Shown here: in pieces, positions 26,683 through 35,354 of the stretch
Position numbering within the stretch: position 1 is the first letter of the stretch
Layout: each line of letters opens with the position of its first letter
Origin: Neokomagataea anthophila
GTDB lineage: Bacteria; Pseudomonadota; Alphaproteobacteria; Acetobacterales; Acetobacteraceae
NCBI RefSeq assembly: GCF_018122595.1
Contig: NZ_JAGRQH010000002.1
Coordinates: 62,001 to 126,000 of the forward strand
DNA length: 64,000 nt
Direction: 5' to 3'
Notes under the pieces: model-generated
The model's input: the letters and a program-made list of their open reading frames with translations, nothing else
The model's database searches: none
Told to the model about the DNA's origin: nothing
Made by a program: the position numbers and the translations under genes

Positions 26683-28167
26683 CTAACTCACACGCGCAAA
26701 GTCCTCCCACCCGTCATCAGGCGTTGTTAAATCACGCGTGAGACGCTGATAGGCGTCATCCTCTACTGCCTTGCGCCGCTCTGCGCGAGGGGCCTCGTGA
26801 TCATTAAATTTAAAACGTCCGGATTCATGATTTAACTCGGCTGCCTCTTGCTTCAAATTACGGCATGCAGTCGTCACTTCCTCAACCATCGCAGCATTGT
26901 GCTGCGTCATTTGGTCCATATCCCGAATAACAATATTAATATTGCCAAGGCTTTCTGCTTCGCTCGCAGTCGCCTTCGCAATGTCATCTAAAACAGTCGA
27001 AATACCGTCCACATGCTGGTTGATCACGTGCATTGCGCCATCAGCACGCCCAACGAGTTCTACGCCCTCTTCCATTTGCCGGACAGAAGACCCAATAATC
27101 TCTTGTATCTCCCGAGCAGATTGCGTTGAACGCTGAGCAAGCGCTCTAATTTCTACTGCAACGACATTGAACCCACGACCAGCTTCCCCCGCACGAGCGG
27201 CTTCAATACCTGCATTCAGAGCCAATAGGTTCGTTTGGAAGGCCATTTCCTCAATCAAACCAATAATAGATTCAATTTGCCTTGAAGACGCTCTTAATTC
27301 TCCCATCGCCTGATTAGCTGTCCGCATCGTTTGAGAGACTTCAGAGACCTTAACATTCGCCTCCACAGCCACCTTACGAGCATCAACTGAAGCCGTCGCT
27401 GTGTGCCTTACTGTTGTTGTAATGTCGTTAATCGTCGCGGCAGCATCCGCTAAGCTTTGCGCTTGCTTTGCCGTCCGCACTGCCAAATCATCTGATGCTA
27501 CCGAAATCTGCGCCGTGCCACTGGCAATCATCGCACTGCCAGAAGAAATATTATACGCCGTCTTCGAAAGCGCTTTTACCATTTGGTTAAAACTTAAACG
27601 GAAACCCTCAAAGCGGTCTTGAAAAGGCTTCTCGAAGAAAAAGGTTAAATCGCCTTTTTCAACCAAAGAAATGCCCACGCAAATTTCATCAATCGTCGTA
27701 TTTTGCAAATTCTGCAGACGCTCACTCTCAACCATGAGCTTCTGCTCTGTATTACGCGCTATCTCAACTTCTTGCGCCGCCCGTTCCTGTAATATCAGCT
27801 TATCTTCTTGTGTTTTCAGAAAAAGCTGCAACGCAGACGCCAAACGCCCGGCACAATCCTTCTGCATTGCCAATTCTGCCAACTCGGAATCCGCAGAACT
27901 AATCCGCCCATCTGAAAACAGGCGCGTCACTTTTTCGAGCGGTGCTGACACTGCACATATTGTATAATAACCAATCAAAAAGCCCAGCGCCCATTGCACA
28001 AGCAACCCTACGCATTGAACCCATAATTCAGCAGAACGTCCCTGAAAAAAAACAGCCTGCAAAATCTCTACGCCAACAAAACGTACAGACGAAATCACCA
28101 GCAATAAACTTATAAAAATCCACATTTTACGCCGAATTGGCGCATCGTTTTTAAACCACGTTAACAT
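26683..28167 (-). CDS. methyl-accepting chemotaxis protein
   Basis: A 494-residue chemoreceptor. Two transmembrane helices (about 15-37 and 48-72) are separated by only about ten residues, so there is no periplasmic ligand-binding domain. A cytoplasmic helical linker with HAMP-like features leads to the signalling hairpin, whose tip reads [19 protein letters not shown]. The C-terminus carries GWEDF four residues from the end, which fits the W-x-x-F pentapeptide that tethers CheR/CheB. I start at the ATG at 28167; the frame is open to a TTG at 28248 through a strong hairpin. No other chemotaxis genes lie nearby. It may sense an intracellular or membrane signal. Confidence 0.9.
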   Translation of the reverse strand: MLTWFKNDAPIRRKMWIFISLLLVISSVRFVGVEILQAVFFQGRSAELWVQCVGLLVQWALGFLIGYYTICAVSAPLEKVTRLFSDGRISSADSELAELAMQKDCAGRLASALQLFLKTQEDKLILQERAAQEVEIARNTEQKLMVESERLQNLQNTTIDEICVGISLVEKGDLTFFFEKPFQDRFEGFRLSFNQMVKALSKTAYNISSGSAMIASGTAQISVASDDLAVRTAKQAQSLADAAATINDITTTVRHTATASVDARKVAVEANVKVSEVSQTMRTANQAMGELRASSRQIESIIGLIEEMAFQTNLLALNAGIEAARAGEAGRGFNVVAVEIRALAQRSTQSAREIQEIIGSSVRQMEEGVELVGRADGAMHVINQHVDGISTVLDDIAKATASEAESLGNINIVIRDMDQMTQHNAAMVEEVTTACRNLKQEAAELNHESGRFKFNDHEAPRAERRKAVEDDAYQRLTRDLTTPDDGWEDFARVS

Positions 28168-28171
28168 TGTC

Positions 28172-28219
28172 AAAAGCCCCCGAGGCGGACAGATTAGCCG
28201 CTTGATAATCCTCGGGAGC
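28172..28219 (-). terminator. hairpin with T-run between yqeY and the chemoreceptor
   Basis: On the minus strand GCTCCCGAGG pairs with CCTCGGGGGC (one G-T pair), with a smaller GCGG/CCGC stem inside, and is followed by TTTT. This has the form of a Rho-independent terminator for yqeY. Its 3' arm contains the GGGGG that is the only ribosome-binding candidate for the chemoreceptor ATG at 28167, so it may also mask that site. Confidence 0.6.
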
Positions 28220-28273
28220 CTAAGCGAGACTTTCTTAACAGAAGGCAAAGAATGCCAGTATTTTATAAAAACC

Positions 28274-28729
28274 TTAGGCGGATAAACGCGCCTTCACCTT
28301 GCCACTTGCCACAGCAGGATCCAATTCCGCGCCAAAACGTGCCTTCAAGACACCCATAACCTTCCCCATATCCTTCATGCTCGTCGCACCGACCTCCGCC
28401 ACAGCCTCTTCCAGTGCAGCCGTTAAAGCCGCCTCATCCAACGCAGGAGGCAAATAGGCTTGAATGGTTGCGATCTCCCCCTCTTCCTTCTCCGCCAATT
28501 CCGGACGGTCACCCTTACGGTACAGCGCAGCAGCTTCAATGCGTGACTTAATCATAGAACGCAGCGTCGCAATGATCTCGGCTTCAGATACGTCGCCACC
28601 CTTCGCGCGTGCATTAACGTCCAGATCTTTCAGCTTTGCCGTAATCCCACGGATCTGCGCCACTTTGTCGGACTGACCAGCCTTCATAGCAGCCTTCAGA
28701 TCATTCATAATTTGCGTACGCAGCGCCAT
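28274..28729 (-). CDS. yqeY: GatB/YqeY domain-containing protein
   Basis: A 151-residue YqeY-family protein, related to the tail domain of the GatB subunit of tRNA-dependent amidotransferase. Features: [16 protein letters not shown] at the N-terminus, [22 protein letters not shown] in the middle, and [15 protein letters not shown] near the C-terminus. Its exact function is not established. Two ATG codons lie in tandem at 28732 and 28729 behind AAGGA; I use the second, which matches family N-termini. It is divergent from carA. Confidence 0.88.
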   Translation of the reverse strand: MALRTQIMNDLKAAMKAGQSDKVAQIRGITAKLKDLDVNARAKGGDVSEAEIIATLRSMIKSRIEAAALYRKGDRPELAEKEEGEIATIQAYLPPALDEAALTAALEEAVAEVGATSMKDMGKVMGVLKARFGAELDPAVASGKVKARLSA

Positions 28730-28835
28730 CATCTCATTCCTTTATCTTATCATTCCGCAGCCATGCGGAACGCTATGCCCCTGAACTCGCACAAAATACC
28801 TGCGACAACAACGACACACCCTTAAAGAGAAAAAA

Positions 28836-28882
28836 TTTCCCACCCCATTTGCTAAAACTTTTGAGTGGGAAAAAACTTCCCA
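28836..28882. promoter_or_regulatory. three TTCCCA/TGGGAA half-sites upstream of carA
   Basis: TTTCCCAC (28836-28843) is the inverse of GTGGGAAA (28865-28872), and TGGGAA (28866-28871) is the inverse of TTCCCA (28877-28882) across 5 bases. The middle element is thus shared by two inverted repeats. They sit 60-110 bases before carA, between carA and yqeY. They could be an operator or the arms of alternative RNA hairpins. Confidence 0.45.
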
Positions 28883-28895
28883 AACGCCTCCATCC

Positions 28896-28909
28896 GCTCT
28901 ATGTAGAGC
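28896..28909. promoter_or_regulatory. 14-bp perfect palindrome in the carA leader
   Basis: GCTCTATGTAGAGC is a 6-base-arm palindrome with a 2-base centre, ending 34 bases before the preferred carA start at 28944. It could be a protein-binding site or a small hairpin near the translation start. Confidence 0.4.
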
Positions 28910-28943
28910 ATCCCAACCGATGAAAACCGGAGACGTCCGCAAC

Positions 28944-30326
28944 ATGGACATCGACACCATTATCGACAAAGCTGGCGGAGCAGACAAAATAGCGTCTCTC
29001 ACCGGCGTCGGACTGGAAGCCGTGCGCAAATGGCGTCAGTCACGCACTGTCCCCACTAAGCACTGGCCTGCCCTGTTGCTCGTCCCCGGCATTACCGTGC
29101 AAGATCTCACCGATATTAACCCTCCCACCGCCACTCCAAAGGAAATGGACATGACCAACACCGCCCCTCCCGGCGCAAACGCCGCCCTTGTCCTTGCGGA
29201 TGGCACCATCCTTTGGGGACGCGGATTCGGCGCTTATTCCGATGGCTCCGTTGGTGAACTGTGCTTCTCCACCGGTATGACGGGCTATCAAGAAACCCTG
29301 ACGGACCCTTCTTTTGCTGGGCAAATCGTCACCTTCACATTCCCACATATCGGGAATGTCGGCACCAATACCGATGATGATGAAGCTGCCGCTATGGCGG
29401 CCCTTGGCGCCGTCGTTAAAGAAGACATCACAACCCCAGCAAACTGGCGCTCCCACGCCCCCTTTAGCGCTTGGCTTAAAACACAAAACCGTCCTGGCAT
29501 TAGCGGTATCGATACGCGCGCCATCACACGCATCCTTCGTGAAAAAGGCCCTCAAACGGCCATTCTGGCTTTCCCAGAGAATGGACAGATCGACACTACC
29601 GCTCTCCTGAACAGCGCGAAAAGCTGGCCCGGCCTTGAAGGCATGGACCTCGCAAAAGAGGTCACACGCCCCAAGCGTAGCTGGACCCAAGGCGTTTGGG
29701 AAAATAACCGCCCAGAGCGCACACAAAACCGCCGCCGCGTTGTCGCGCTTGATTACGGCGCTAAGGACAACATTCTCCGTTGCCTCGTCACCGCTGGCTG
29801 TGACGTGACCGTCCTGCCTGCGACAGCAACAGGCGCTGAAATTCTCGAACTCGCCCCTGAAGGTGTGTTCCTCTCCAATGGCCCCGGCGACCCGGCAGCC
29901 ACAGGCACTTACGCTGTCCCGGCCATTCGCGCCGTTCTGGACGCGAACGTCCCTGTCTTTGGTATCTGCTTAGGCCATCAGCTGCTGGCACAAGCCCTTG
30001 GCGGCAAAACATACAAGCTGGATCGCGGCCATCGTGGCGCTAACCAGCCCGTAAAAGACCTGACCACCGGCAAGGTCGAAATCACAAGCCAAAACCACGG
30101 CTTCGCAGTGGATGAAAAATCCCTGCCCGCAGACGTGAAAGTTACACATACCAGCCTGTTTGACGGCTCTAACGAAGGCATTGCGTCCACCACGAAAGAC
30201 GCCTTCTCGGTGCAGTACCACCCAGAAGCCAGTCCCGGCCCGTCTGACAGCTTCTACCTCTTCGAACGTTTCGTTGCGGTCATGGACCGTCGCGCCCCCC
30301 AGAACGCCGCCAGCAAGGAGGCTTGA
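28944..30326 (+). CDS. carA: carbamoyl-phosphate synthase small subunit with N-terminal helix-turn-helix
   Basis: The glutaminase subunit that hydrolyses glutamine and passes ammonia to CarB to make carbamoyl phosphate for arginine and pyrimidines. The CarA core starts at about residue 75 (ANAALVLADGTILWGRGFGA); the amidotransferase domain has GICLGHQ with the nucleophilic cysteine and the QYHPEASPGP segment. Ahead of it are about 70 extra residues, TIIDKAGGADKIASLTGV then EAVRKWRQSRTVPTKHWPAL, with the pattern of a YdaS/Cro-type helix-turn-helix. GGAGA at 28929 supports the ATG at 28944; an ATG at 28920 is also in frame. AAGGA at 29139 could start a core-only form at 29151. carB follows after 3 bases. 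Confidence 0.95.
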   Translation: MDIDTIIDKAGGADKIASLTGVGLEAVRKWRQSRTVPTKHWPALLLVPGITVQDLTDINPPTATPKEMDMTNTAPPGANAALVLADGTILWGRGFGAYSDGSVGELCFSTGMTGYQETLTDPSFAGQIVTFTFPHIGNVGTNTDDDEAAAMAALGAVVKEDITTPANWRSHAPFSAWLKTQNRPGISGIDTRAITRILREKGPQTAILAFPENGQIDTTALLNSAKSWPGLEGMDLAKEVTRPKRSWTQGVWENNRPERTQNRRRVVALDYGAKDNILRCLVTAGCDVTVLPATATGAEILELAPEGVFLSNGPGDPAATGTYAVPAIRAVLDANVPVFGICLGHQLLAQALGGKTYKLDRGHRGANQPVKDLTTGKVEITSQNHGFAVDEKSLPADVKVTHTSLFDGSNEGIASTTKDAFSVQYHPEASPGPSDSFYLFERFVAVMDRRAPQNAASKEA

Positions 30327-30329
30327 GCC

Positions 30330-33300
30330 ATGCCTAAACGGACAGATATCAAATCCATCCTCATCATCGGCGCAGGCCCCATCGTCATCGGCCAAGCCTG
30401 TGAGTTCGATTACTCCGGCGCGCAGGCGTGTAAAGCCCTGCGTGAAGAGGGCTACCGCGTCATCCTGATCAATTCCAACCCGGCAACGATCATGACCGAT
30501 CCGGGCTTGGCAGACGCAACCTATATCGAGCCGATCACGCCAGAATTCGTTGAGCGCATCATCCTCAAGGAAAAGCCCGACGCCGTTCTGCCAACCATGG
30601 GCGGCCAAACCGCTCTGAACGCCGCAATGGCACTCGATCGTTCAGGCTTCCTCGAAAAGCATGGCGTTGAATTGATCGGCGCCAAGGCAGACGTCATCGA
30701 CCGCGCCGAAGACCGCCAGCAATTCCGTGAAGCTATGGACGAAATCGGGATTGAAAGTCCGCGTTCAACCATCGCCCACACCATCGAAGAAGCTCGTGAA
30801 GCTCTTAAGGATGTTGGTCTTCCTGCCATTATCCGTCCATCCTTCACCATGGGCGGCGCCGGTGGTGGCATTGCCTATAACCGTGAAGAATTCGACCAAA
30901 TCGTCACGGGTGGACTAGATGCATCCCCGACAACCGAAGTTCTGATTGAAGAATCCGTTCTCGGCTGGAAAGAGTTTGAGATGGAAGTGGTCCGTGACGT
31001 TGCGGATAACTGTATCATCATCTGCTCCATTGAGAATATCGACCCCATGGGCGTTCATACCGGTGACTCGATCACCGTTGCCCCTGCCCTGACGCTGACG
31101 GATAAAGAATATCAGCGCATGCGCGATGCCTCCATCGCCTGCCTGCGTAAGATCGGCGTTGAAACCGGCGGTTCGAACGTTCAGTTCGGCGTTAATCCAA
31201 AAGATGGCCGCATGGTCGTCATTGAGATGAACCCCCGCGTCTCCCGCTCGTCCGCACTCGCATCCAAGGCAACCGGCTTCCCGATTGCGAAGATCGCGGC
31301 CAAGCTGGCCGTTGGTTATACGCTTGATGAGTTGAAGAACGACATCACAGGCACCACGCCAGCCAGCTTCGAGCCAACCATTGACTACGTCGTAGCGAAG
31401 ATCCCCCGCTTCACGTTCGAAAAGTTCCCCGGCTCCCCAGCACTACTCTCCACATCCATGAAATCCGTGGGTGAAGCGATGTCCGTCGGGCGCTCCTTTG
31501 CGGAAGCGATCCAAAAGGGCCTGCGCTCCATGGAAACAGGCCTAACAGGCCTTGATCCAGTCGAAGCACCAGGCGATGGCTCTCATGATGCCTTCCGCGC
31601 TGCCCTCACGGAACCGCGCCCAGAGCGGATTTTGCTGGCCGCACAAGCACTCCGCGCTGGCCTCACCGTTGAAGAAGTATACGAAGCATCACGCCTTGAG
31701 CCATGGTTCCTGCGCCAGTTTGAAGACATCATCGCCGCTGAGCGTGACGTCGAAGCCAACGGCCTACCACAAGACGCCTACAACCTGCGCCGCCTGAAAG
31801 CCCTTGGCTTCTCAGACGCACGCTTGGCCGTTCTGAGCGGCAAAAGCGCATCTGATGTTGCTACACTGCGCCAAAGTGCAGACGTCACCCCCGTTTACCG
31901 CCGCATCGACACATGCGCCGCAGAATTCGCATCTGACACGCCTTATCTGTACAGCACCTATGAAGGCGGATACGGCACACCAGAATGCGAAAGCCGCCCA
32001 ACAGCGCGCGATAAAATCGTTATTCTCGGCGGTGGCCCGAACCGTATTGGTCAAGGCATTGAGTTCGATTATTGCTGTGTTCACGCTGCTTACGCCCTGC
32101 GCGAAGCTGGCTTTGAAACCATCATGGTCAACTGCAACCCTGAAACAGTGTCCACAGATTACGACACGTCAGATCGTCTGTATTTCGAGCCACTAACCGC
32201 TGAAGACGTCATCGCGCTCATCCGTACAGAGCAAAAGGGCGGCAAGATCCTCGGCTGCATCGTGCAGTATGGCGGCCAAACACCGCTCAAGCTGTCCCAT
32301 GCACTCGAAGAAGCAGGCATCCCACTGCTCGGCACCCCTGCGGATGCAATTGACCGCGCGGAAGACCGCGAGCGCTTCCAAGCCATGCTCCGTAAACTGG
32401 GCCTGCGTCAGCCGAAAAACGGCATCGCACACAACCCAGCTGAAGCGCAGAAAATCGCTGAAGACGTCGGTTACCCAGTCGTTGCTCGCCCATCCTACGT
32501 TTTGGGCGGCCGAGCCATGGAAATCGTCTATGACAGCGCTGGCCTCAAGCGCTACCTGACCGAAGTCCTCTCCGCAGCTGGCCCAGAAGTATCGACAGGC
32601 CCAGTCCTGCTAGATCACTACCTCAATGATGCTATTGAAGCTGACGTAGACTGCATTGCTGATGGCGAAAACGTCTATGTTGCCGGCGTGATGGAGCACA
32701 TTGAAGAAGCCGGCATTCACTCTGGTGACTCTGCTTGCTCTTTGCCGCCTTACACATTGTCACCAGCTCTGGTCACCGAACTACGCGAACAAACTGAAGC
32801 TATGGCACGCGAACTTGGCATTCGCGGCCTGATGAACGTGCAATACGCCATTAAGGATGATGAAGTCTTCGTTCTTGAGGTAAACCCGCGTGCATCTCGT
32901 ACAGTGCCGTTCGTTGCTAAGGCGACGGGCGTTCCCGTCGCGAAGATTGGTGCACGCGTTATGGCCGGCGCCAAGCTGCCAGAATTCCAATTGGATGGCG
33001 GCGCAGTCTCCCCACACGTAGCGGTTAAAGAAGCAGTCTTCCCATTCCACCGCTTCGCGAATGCAGACACGGTGCTTGGCCCAGAAATGCGCTCCACCGG
33101 TGAAGTCATGGGGCTGGATTCCAGCTTCGAGCGTGCATTTGCAAAGTCTCAACTTGCTGCAGGCGTAAAACTGCCCAATAGCGGTACGGTGTTCCTCTCC
33201 GTCCGTGACAGTGACAAACGCCACGTTCAGCCGATTGCACGCAAGCTGGTCGAAATGGGCTTCACCATCCTTGCCACCGCAGGCACTGCGGCGCGCTTGG

Positions 33301-33584
33301 AAGAAGCCAATATTCCCGTCAAGCATGTCAATAAGGTCATGCAAGGCCGCCCAAACTGTGTTGACTCCATTCGCTCCGGCGATGTGCAAATGGTCATCAA
33401 CACCTCCCAAGGTGGTCAAGCAACGCGTGACAGCTTTGACATCCGCCGCGGCGCATTGACGATGGGCATTCCGCACTACACCACTATCGCAGGCGCTCGT
33501 GCCGCAACCTACGCCATTGACGCACTGCGCGATGACGATATGGGCGTTGCACCGCTCCAGTCTTACTTCCACGGCGAATACTAA
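30330..33584 (+). CDS. carB: carbamoyl-phosphate synthase large subunit
   Basis: A 1084-residue large subunit of normal length. Two homologous ATP-grasp halves are seen: the first (carboxyphosphate) half with [17 protein letters not shown] and the second with [16 protein letters not shown] near residue 570, each followed by [11 protein letters not shown] or [10 protein letters not shown] type loops. The C-terminal MGS-like regulatory domain (about 940-1084) includes [16 protein letters not shown] and binds effectors such as UMP or ornithine in E. coli. GGAGG precedes the ATG within the end of carA. Confidence 0.98.
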   Translation: MPKRTDIKSILIIGAGPIVIGQACEFDYSGAQACKALREEGYRVILINSNPATIMTDPGLADATYIEPITPEFVERIILKEKPDAVLPTMGGQTALNAAMALDRSGFLEKHGVELIGAKADVIDRAEDRQQFREAMDEIGIESPRSTIAHTIEEAREALKDVGLPAIIRPSFTMGGAGGGIAYNREEFDQIVTGGLDASPTTEVLIEESVLGWKEFEMEVVRDVADNCIIICSIENIDPMGVHTGDSITVAPALTLTDKEYQRMRDASIACLRKIGVETGGSNVQFGVNPKDGRMVVIEMNPRVSRSSALASKATGFPIAKIAAKLAVGYTLDELKNDITGTTPASFEPTIDYVVAKIPRFTFEKFPGSPALLSTSMKSVGEAMSVGRSFAEAIQKGLRSMETGLTGLDPVEAPGDGSHDAFRAALTEPRPERILLAAQALRAGLTVEEVYEASRLEPWFLRQFEDIIAAERDVEANGLPQDAYNLRRLKALGFSDARLAVLSGKSASDVATLRQSADVTPVYRRIDTCAAEFASDTPYLYSTYEGGYGTPECESRPTARDKIVILGGGPNRIGQGIEFDYCCVHAAYALREAGFETIMVNCNPETVSTDYDTSDRLYFEPLTAEDVIALIRTEQKGGKILGCIVQYGGQTPLKLSHALEEAGIPLLGTPADAIDRAEDRERFQAMLRKLGLRQPKNGIAHNPAEAQKIAEDVGYPVVARPSYVLGGRAMEIVYDSAGLKRYLTEVLSAAGPEVSTGPVLLDHYLNDAIEADVDCIADGENVYVAGVMEHIEEAGIHSGDSACSLPPYTLSPALVTELREQTEAMARELGIRGLMNVQYAIKDDEVFVLEVNPRASRTVPFVAKATGVPVAKIGARVMAGAKLPEFQLDGGAVSPHVAVKEAVFPFHRFANADTVLGPEMRSTGEVMGLDSSFERAFAKSQLAAGVKLPNSGTVFLSVRDSDKRHVQPIARKLVEMGFTILATAGTAARLEEANIPVKHVNKVMQGRPNCVDSIRSGDVQMVINTSQGGQATRDSFDIRRGALTMGIPHYTTIAGARAATYAIDALRDDDMGVAPLQSYFHGEY

Positions 33585-33593
33585 CCGGAAGCC

Positions 33594-33628
33594 GGGTGGT
33601 CAGTTCTTAACGCTGACCACCTCGTTTT
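33594..33628 (+). terminator. terminator after carB
   Basis: GGTGGTCAG (33595-33603) pairs perfectly with CTGACCACC (33613-33621) around a 9-base loop, followed by TCGTTTT. It begins 10 bases after the carB stop. Confidence 0.85.
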
Positions 33629-33660
33629 AAGAAGTAGGCTTGTATCGAGTTAGACTTTAC

Positions 33661-33778
33661 TCGCGAAGCTCCCTCGTCCCCGGTGCGGTCTTGCCTATAA
33701 ATAGGCACTGCGGATTATACCATCCAGACTGCGCCCGAACCCGGCAGGGATATTGATCCCTGCACCCTATTTTGGGAC
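33661..33778 (+). ncRNA. candidate structured RNA, three-way junction, family unknown
   Basis: The noncoding stretch between carB and the convergent XRE gene folds by eye into a three-way junction. P1 is GTCCC (33676-33680) with GGGAC (33774-33778). P3 is GGTGCGGTCT (33682-33691) with AGACTGCGCC (33726-33735) and encloses TGCCTAT/ATAGGCA (33692-33707). P2 is GCAGGGAT/ATCCCTGC (33744-33763), followed by ACCCTATTTT, which could also act as a terminator. Two P3 pairs are G-U on the plus strand but would be A-C mismatches on the minus strand, so the plus strand is the likely transcript. I could not match it to SRP RNA, tmRNA or common riboswitch cores. Real structure is likely; a functional RNA is inference. 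Confidence 0.45.
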
Positions 33779-33782
33779 TTAC

Positions 33783-33989
33783 CTATTCATCCCCATAAGC
33801 CAACACATCTCCGGGCTGGCACCCCAACTCCCGGCACAACGCCTCAAGCGTCGAAAAACGTATCGCTTTGGCTTTTCCTGTTTTCAAAATCGATAAATTT
33901 GCCAACGTCAAACCAAGCCGCTCAGACAACTCGCTCAGCGTCATGCTACGCTCTTTAAGAATAGCATCCAAATGAACATAGATCGGCAT
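33783..33989 (-). CDS. XRE-family (Cro/C1-type) transcriptional regulator
   Basis: A 68-residue protein that is essentially one helix-turn-helix: MTLSELSERLGLTLANLSIL covers the two DNA-contact helices, and RFSTLEALCRELGCQPGDVL is the typical closing segment of the YozG-like subgroup. The ATG at 33989 overlaps the stop of the DUF2975 gene (TGATG) with GAGG 8 bases upstream. Regulators of this subgroup are regularly paired with DUF2975 membrane proteins. Probable targets are the twin palindromes before that gene. Confidence 0.87.
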   Translation of the reverse strand: MPIYVHLDAILKERSMTLSELSERLGLTLANLSILKTGKAKAIRFSTLEALCRELGCQPGDVLAYGDE

Positions 33990-34561
33990 CAAATCACCTC
34001 ATCCATGTCTTTCTGAAGTTGCACACCAGCATCGTATAAAAATAAAATGACCAACAAAAAGACAATTTGCTGCGCAAACATTATCAAGTCTCCACTACCT
34101 TCCACAGTAAAGCTCAGTTGAGTAGAAGAAGAACTCCGCGCGTAATCAAAGAAACCCTTCAAAAAACCCAACACAAAAGAATATATGAAAGACAAAACCC
34201 ATAGCGCTGCAAATTTATGCACTAGCTTTTGACGCTCTTGAGAAAAAAGACGTTCAATTTTTAACCCGGAAACAAAAGTTTTCAGCGTTTTCGCCATGTA
34301 AAACTCTAAAATAACCCTCGGGACACTCGGCAGCACATCCCATAAAAGCTTCCGGCTTTCCTCCACCCATGTATGACCTCCCGCACTGAACGAAACATGC
34401 AGAAAATGCGGCGGATTATGCACAACACCAGAAGCAGTCACTCCAAGCCCCGCAACCACAACAAGGAGCACAGCGATTTCAAAATATGCCCAGTAATACA
34501 GCACATCAACCAACCTTTGCGCCCAACGAATGCGCGCTTGCGCTGCTGTTTCTACCGTCAT
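33989..34561 (-). CDS. DUF2975 family membrane protein
   Basis: A 190-residue inner-membrane protein with four hydrophobic segments (about 25-45, 85-105, 125-150 and 160-182) and the DUF2975 layout: a first helix, an exported loop, then a SGLKIERLFSQERQKLVHKF-type cytoplasmic stretch and two more helices. Function is unknown. It forms a two-gene operon with the XRE regulator, possibly a membrane partner that modulates it. A good GGAGGG site lies before the ATG. Base composition is more AT-rich than its neighbours. Confidence 0.75.
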   Translation of the reverse strand: MTVETAAQARIRWAQRLVDVLYYWAYFEIAVLLVVVAGLGVTASGVVHNPPHFLHVSFSAGGHTWVEESRKLLWDVLPSVPRVILEFYMAKTLKTFVSGLKIERLFSQERQKLVHKFAALWVLSFIYSFVLGFLKGFFDYARSSSSTQLSFTVEGSGDLIMFAQQIVFLLVILFLYDAGVQLQKDMDEVI

Positions 34562-34576
34562 GTCTATCCCTCCATG

Positions 34577-34595
34577 TTTATCGTTTTTCGATAAA
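34577..34595. promoter_or_regulatory. operator-like palindrome, copy 1
   Basis: TTTATCG-TTTTT-CGATAAA is a perfect 7-base inverted repeat with a T5 spacer, directly upstream of the ribosome site of the DUF2975 gene. A near-identical copy lies 47 bases away. Its place over the promoter region makes it a strong candidate site for the XRE regulator encoded in the same operon. Confidence 0.6.
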
Positions 34596-34623
34596 ATACA
34601 ACCCAGAGGGAAATTTCAATATA

Positions 34624-34642
34624 TTTATTGTTTTTCGATAAA
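34624..34642. promoter_or_regulatory. operator-like palindrome, copy 2
   Basis: TTTATTG-TTTTT-CGATAAA repeats the element at 34577 with one changed base. On the minus strand a possible -35 TTGAAA lies between the two copies and the -10-like TATTTT overlaps copy 1, so two bound dimers would bracket the promoter. Confidence 0.58.
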
Positions 34643-34711
34643 TTTTATAAAAAAAGCGCCCCTCAACTCGTGGAGCGCTCACAGAAAAATCAACATCAAA
34701 AGTGTATTACG

Positions 34712-35176
34712 TTAGAACCACTCTCGCTCACCAACTTCATAGGTCTGATAAAAATCTTCATCGCTCTTCGTCAGATAAAGAACAAATTCGATTAAAGCGA
34801 TCACGTACACAACCCCCGCAGGGATACCGAACAGTATAGCCCCCGGAAACGTACATAAAAGCATGATAATACCAGCTTTATTATACCCAAGATAAAACTT
34901 GTGGAGACCAAAAATACCCAGAAAGAATGCTAACAAAGCGGCCACCAACTTTGATTTCTGACCTATAGGAGGCGAAAAAATATTCGCCGCTGTTTTCACG
35001 AGAAAAATTTCCGTCGCACGGCTATCTACTGCAATAAAATCAACGACACTGCCCGCCACCACAGCGTTCACCTGAGACTTAATATCCACTCCCAAGAAGC
35101 GATATCGCGCACCATCATCACCACTGATATAGCCTTCAGCGGTCAGGACATTATAATCAAGAACCTTACCTTGCAT
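34712..35176 (-). CDS. TM2 domain-containing protein
   Basis: A 154-residue membrane protein. An N-terminal soluble beta-rich domain (about 1-60, with GYISGDDGARYRF and DFIAVDSRATEIFLV) resembles the cold-shock-like segment often joined to TM2 domains. The TM2 part has KSKLVAALLAFFLGIFGLHK and FYLGYNKAGIIML, then a second hairpin of helices. I start at the ATG at 35176, preceded by AAGGA; the frame upstream opens only with TTG. Function unknown. It is a single-gene unit between the DUF2975 operon and greA. Confidence 0.85.
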   Translation of the reverse strand: MQGKVLDYNVLTAEGYISGDDGARYRFLGVDIKSQVNAVVAGSVVDFIAVDSRATEIFLVKTAANIFSPPIGQKSKLVAALLAFFLGIFGLHKFYLGYNKAGIIMLLCTFPGAILFGIPAGVVYVIALIEFVLYLTKSDEDFYQTYEVGEREWF

Positions 35177-35277
35177 GAACTTCAAATCCTTATGCTCGCA
35201 GTGGTTTAATAGCGTAGCTGAAAACCCTTCCAAGAAGACACAACTCTTCTCAGCAAGCCCTCAAAATACCAAAAAAC

Positions 35278-35306
35278 TTGATTTTTTAGCACAGAAACGC
35301 TACATT
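35278..35306 (+). promoter_or_regulatory. probable sigma-70 promoter of greA
   Basis: TTGATT (35278-35283), a 17-base spacer and TACATT (35301-35306) lie 48 bases before the greA start. A short TCGG/CCGA hairpin follows in the leader. Confidence 0.55.
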
Positions 35307-35354
35307 CATCGGCTAATCACAAACCGACAGTAAGCTTCTCAAGGACATTATAGA

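Noticed and set aside
28742-29029. A 95-codon minus-strand frame antisense to the HTH part of carA
   Set aside because: It lies across the carA promoter, lacks a ribosome site, and the sense frame has a clear domain.
30330-33584. Long open frames antisense to carB and other dcw genes
   Set aside because: They are shadows of strongly coding genes; the sense frames have complete family motifs.
33661-33780. FMN-riboswitch-like string AGTCTGGATGG on the minus strand
   Set aside because: The remaining FMN aptamer motifs are missing, pairings favour the plus strand, and no riboflavin gene follows.
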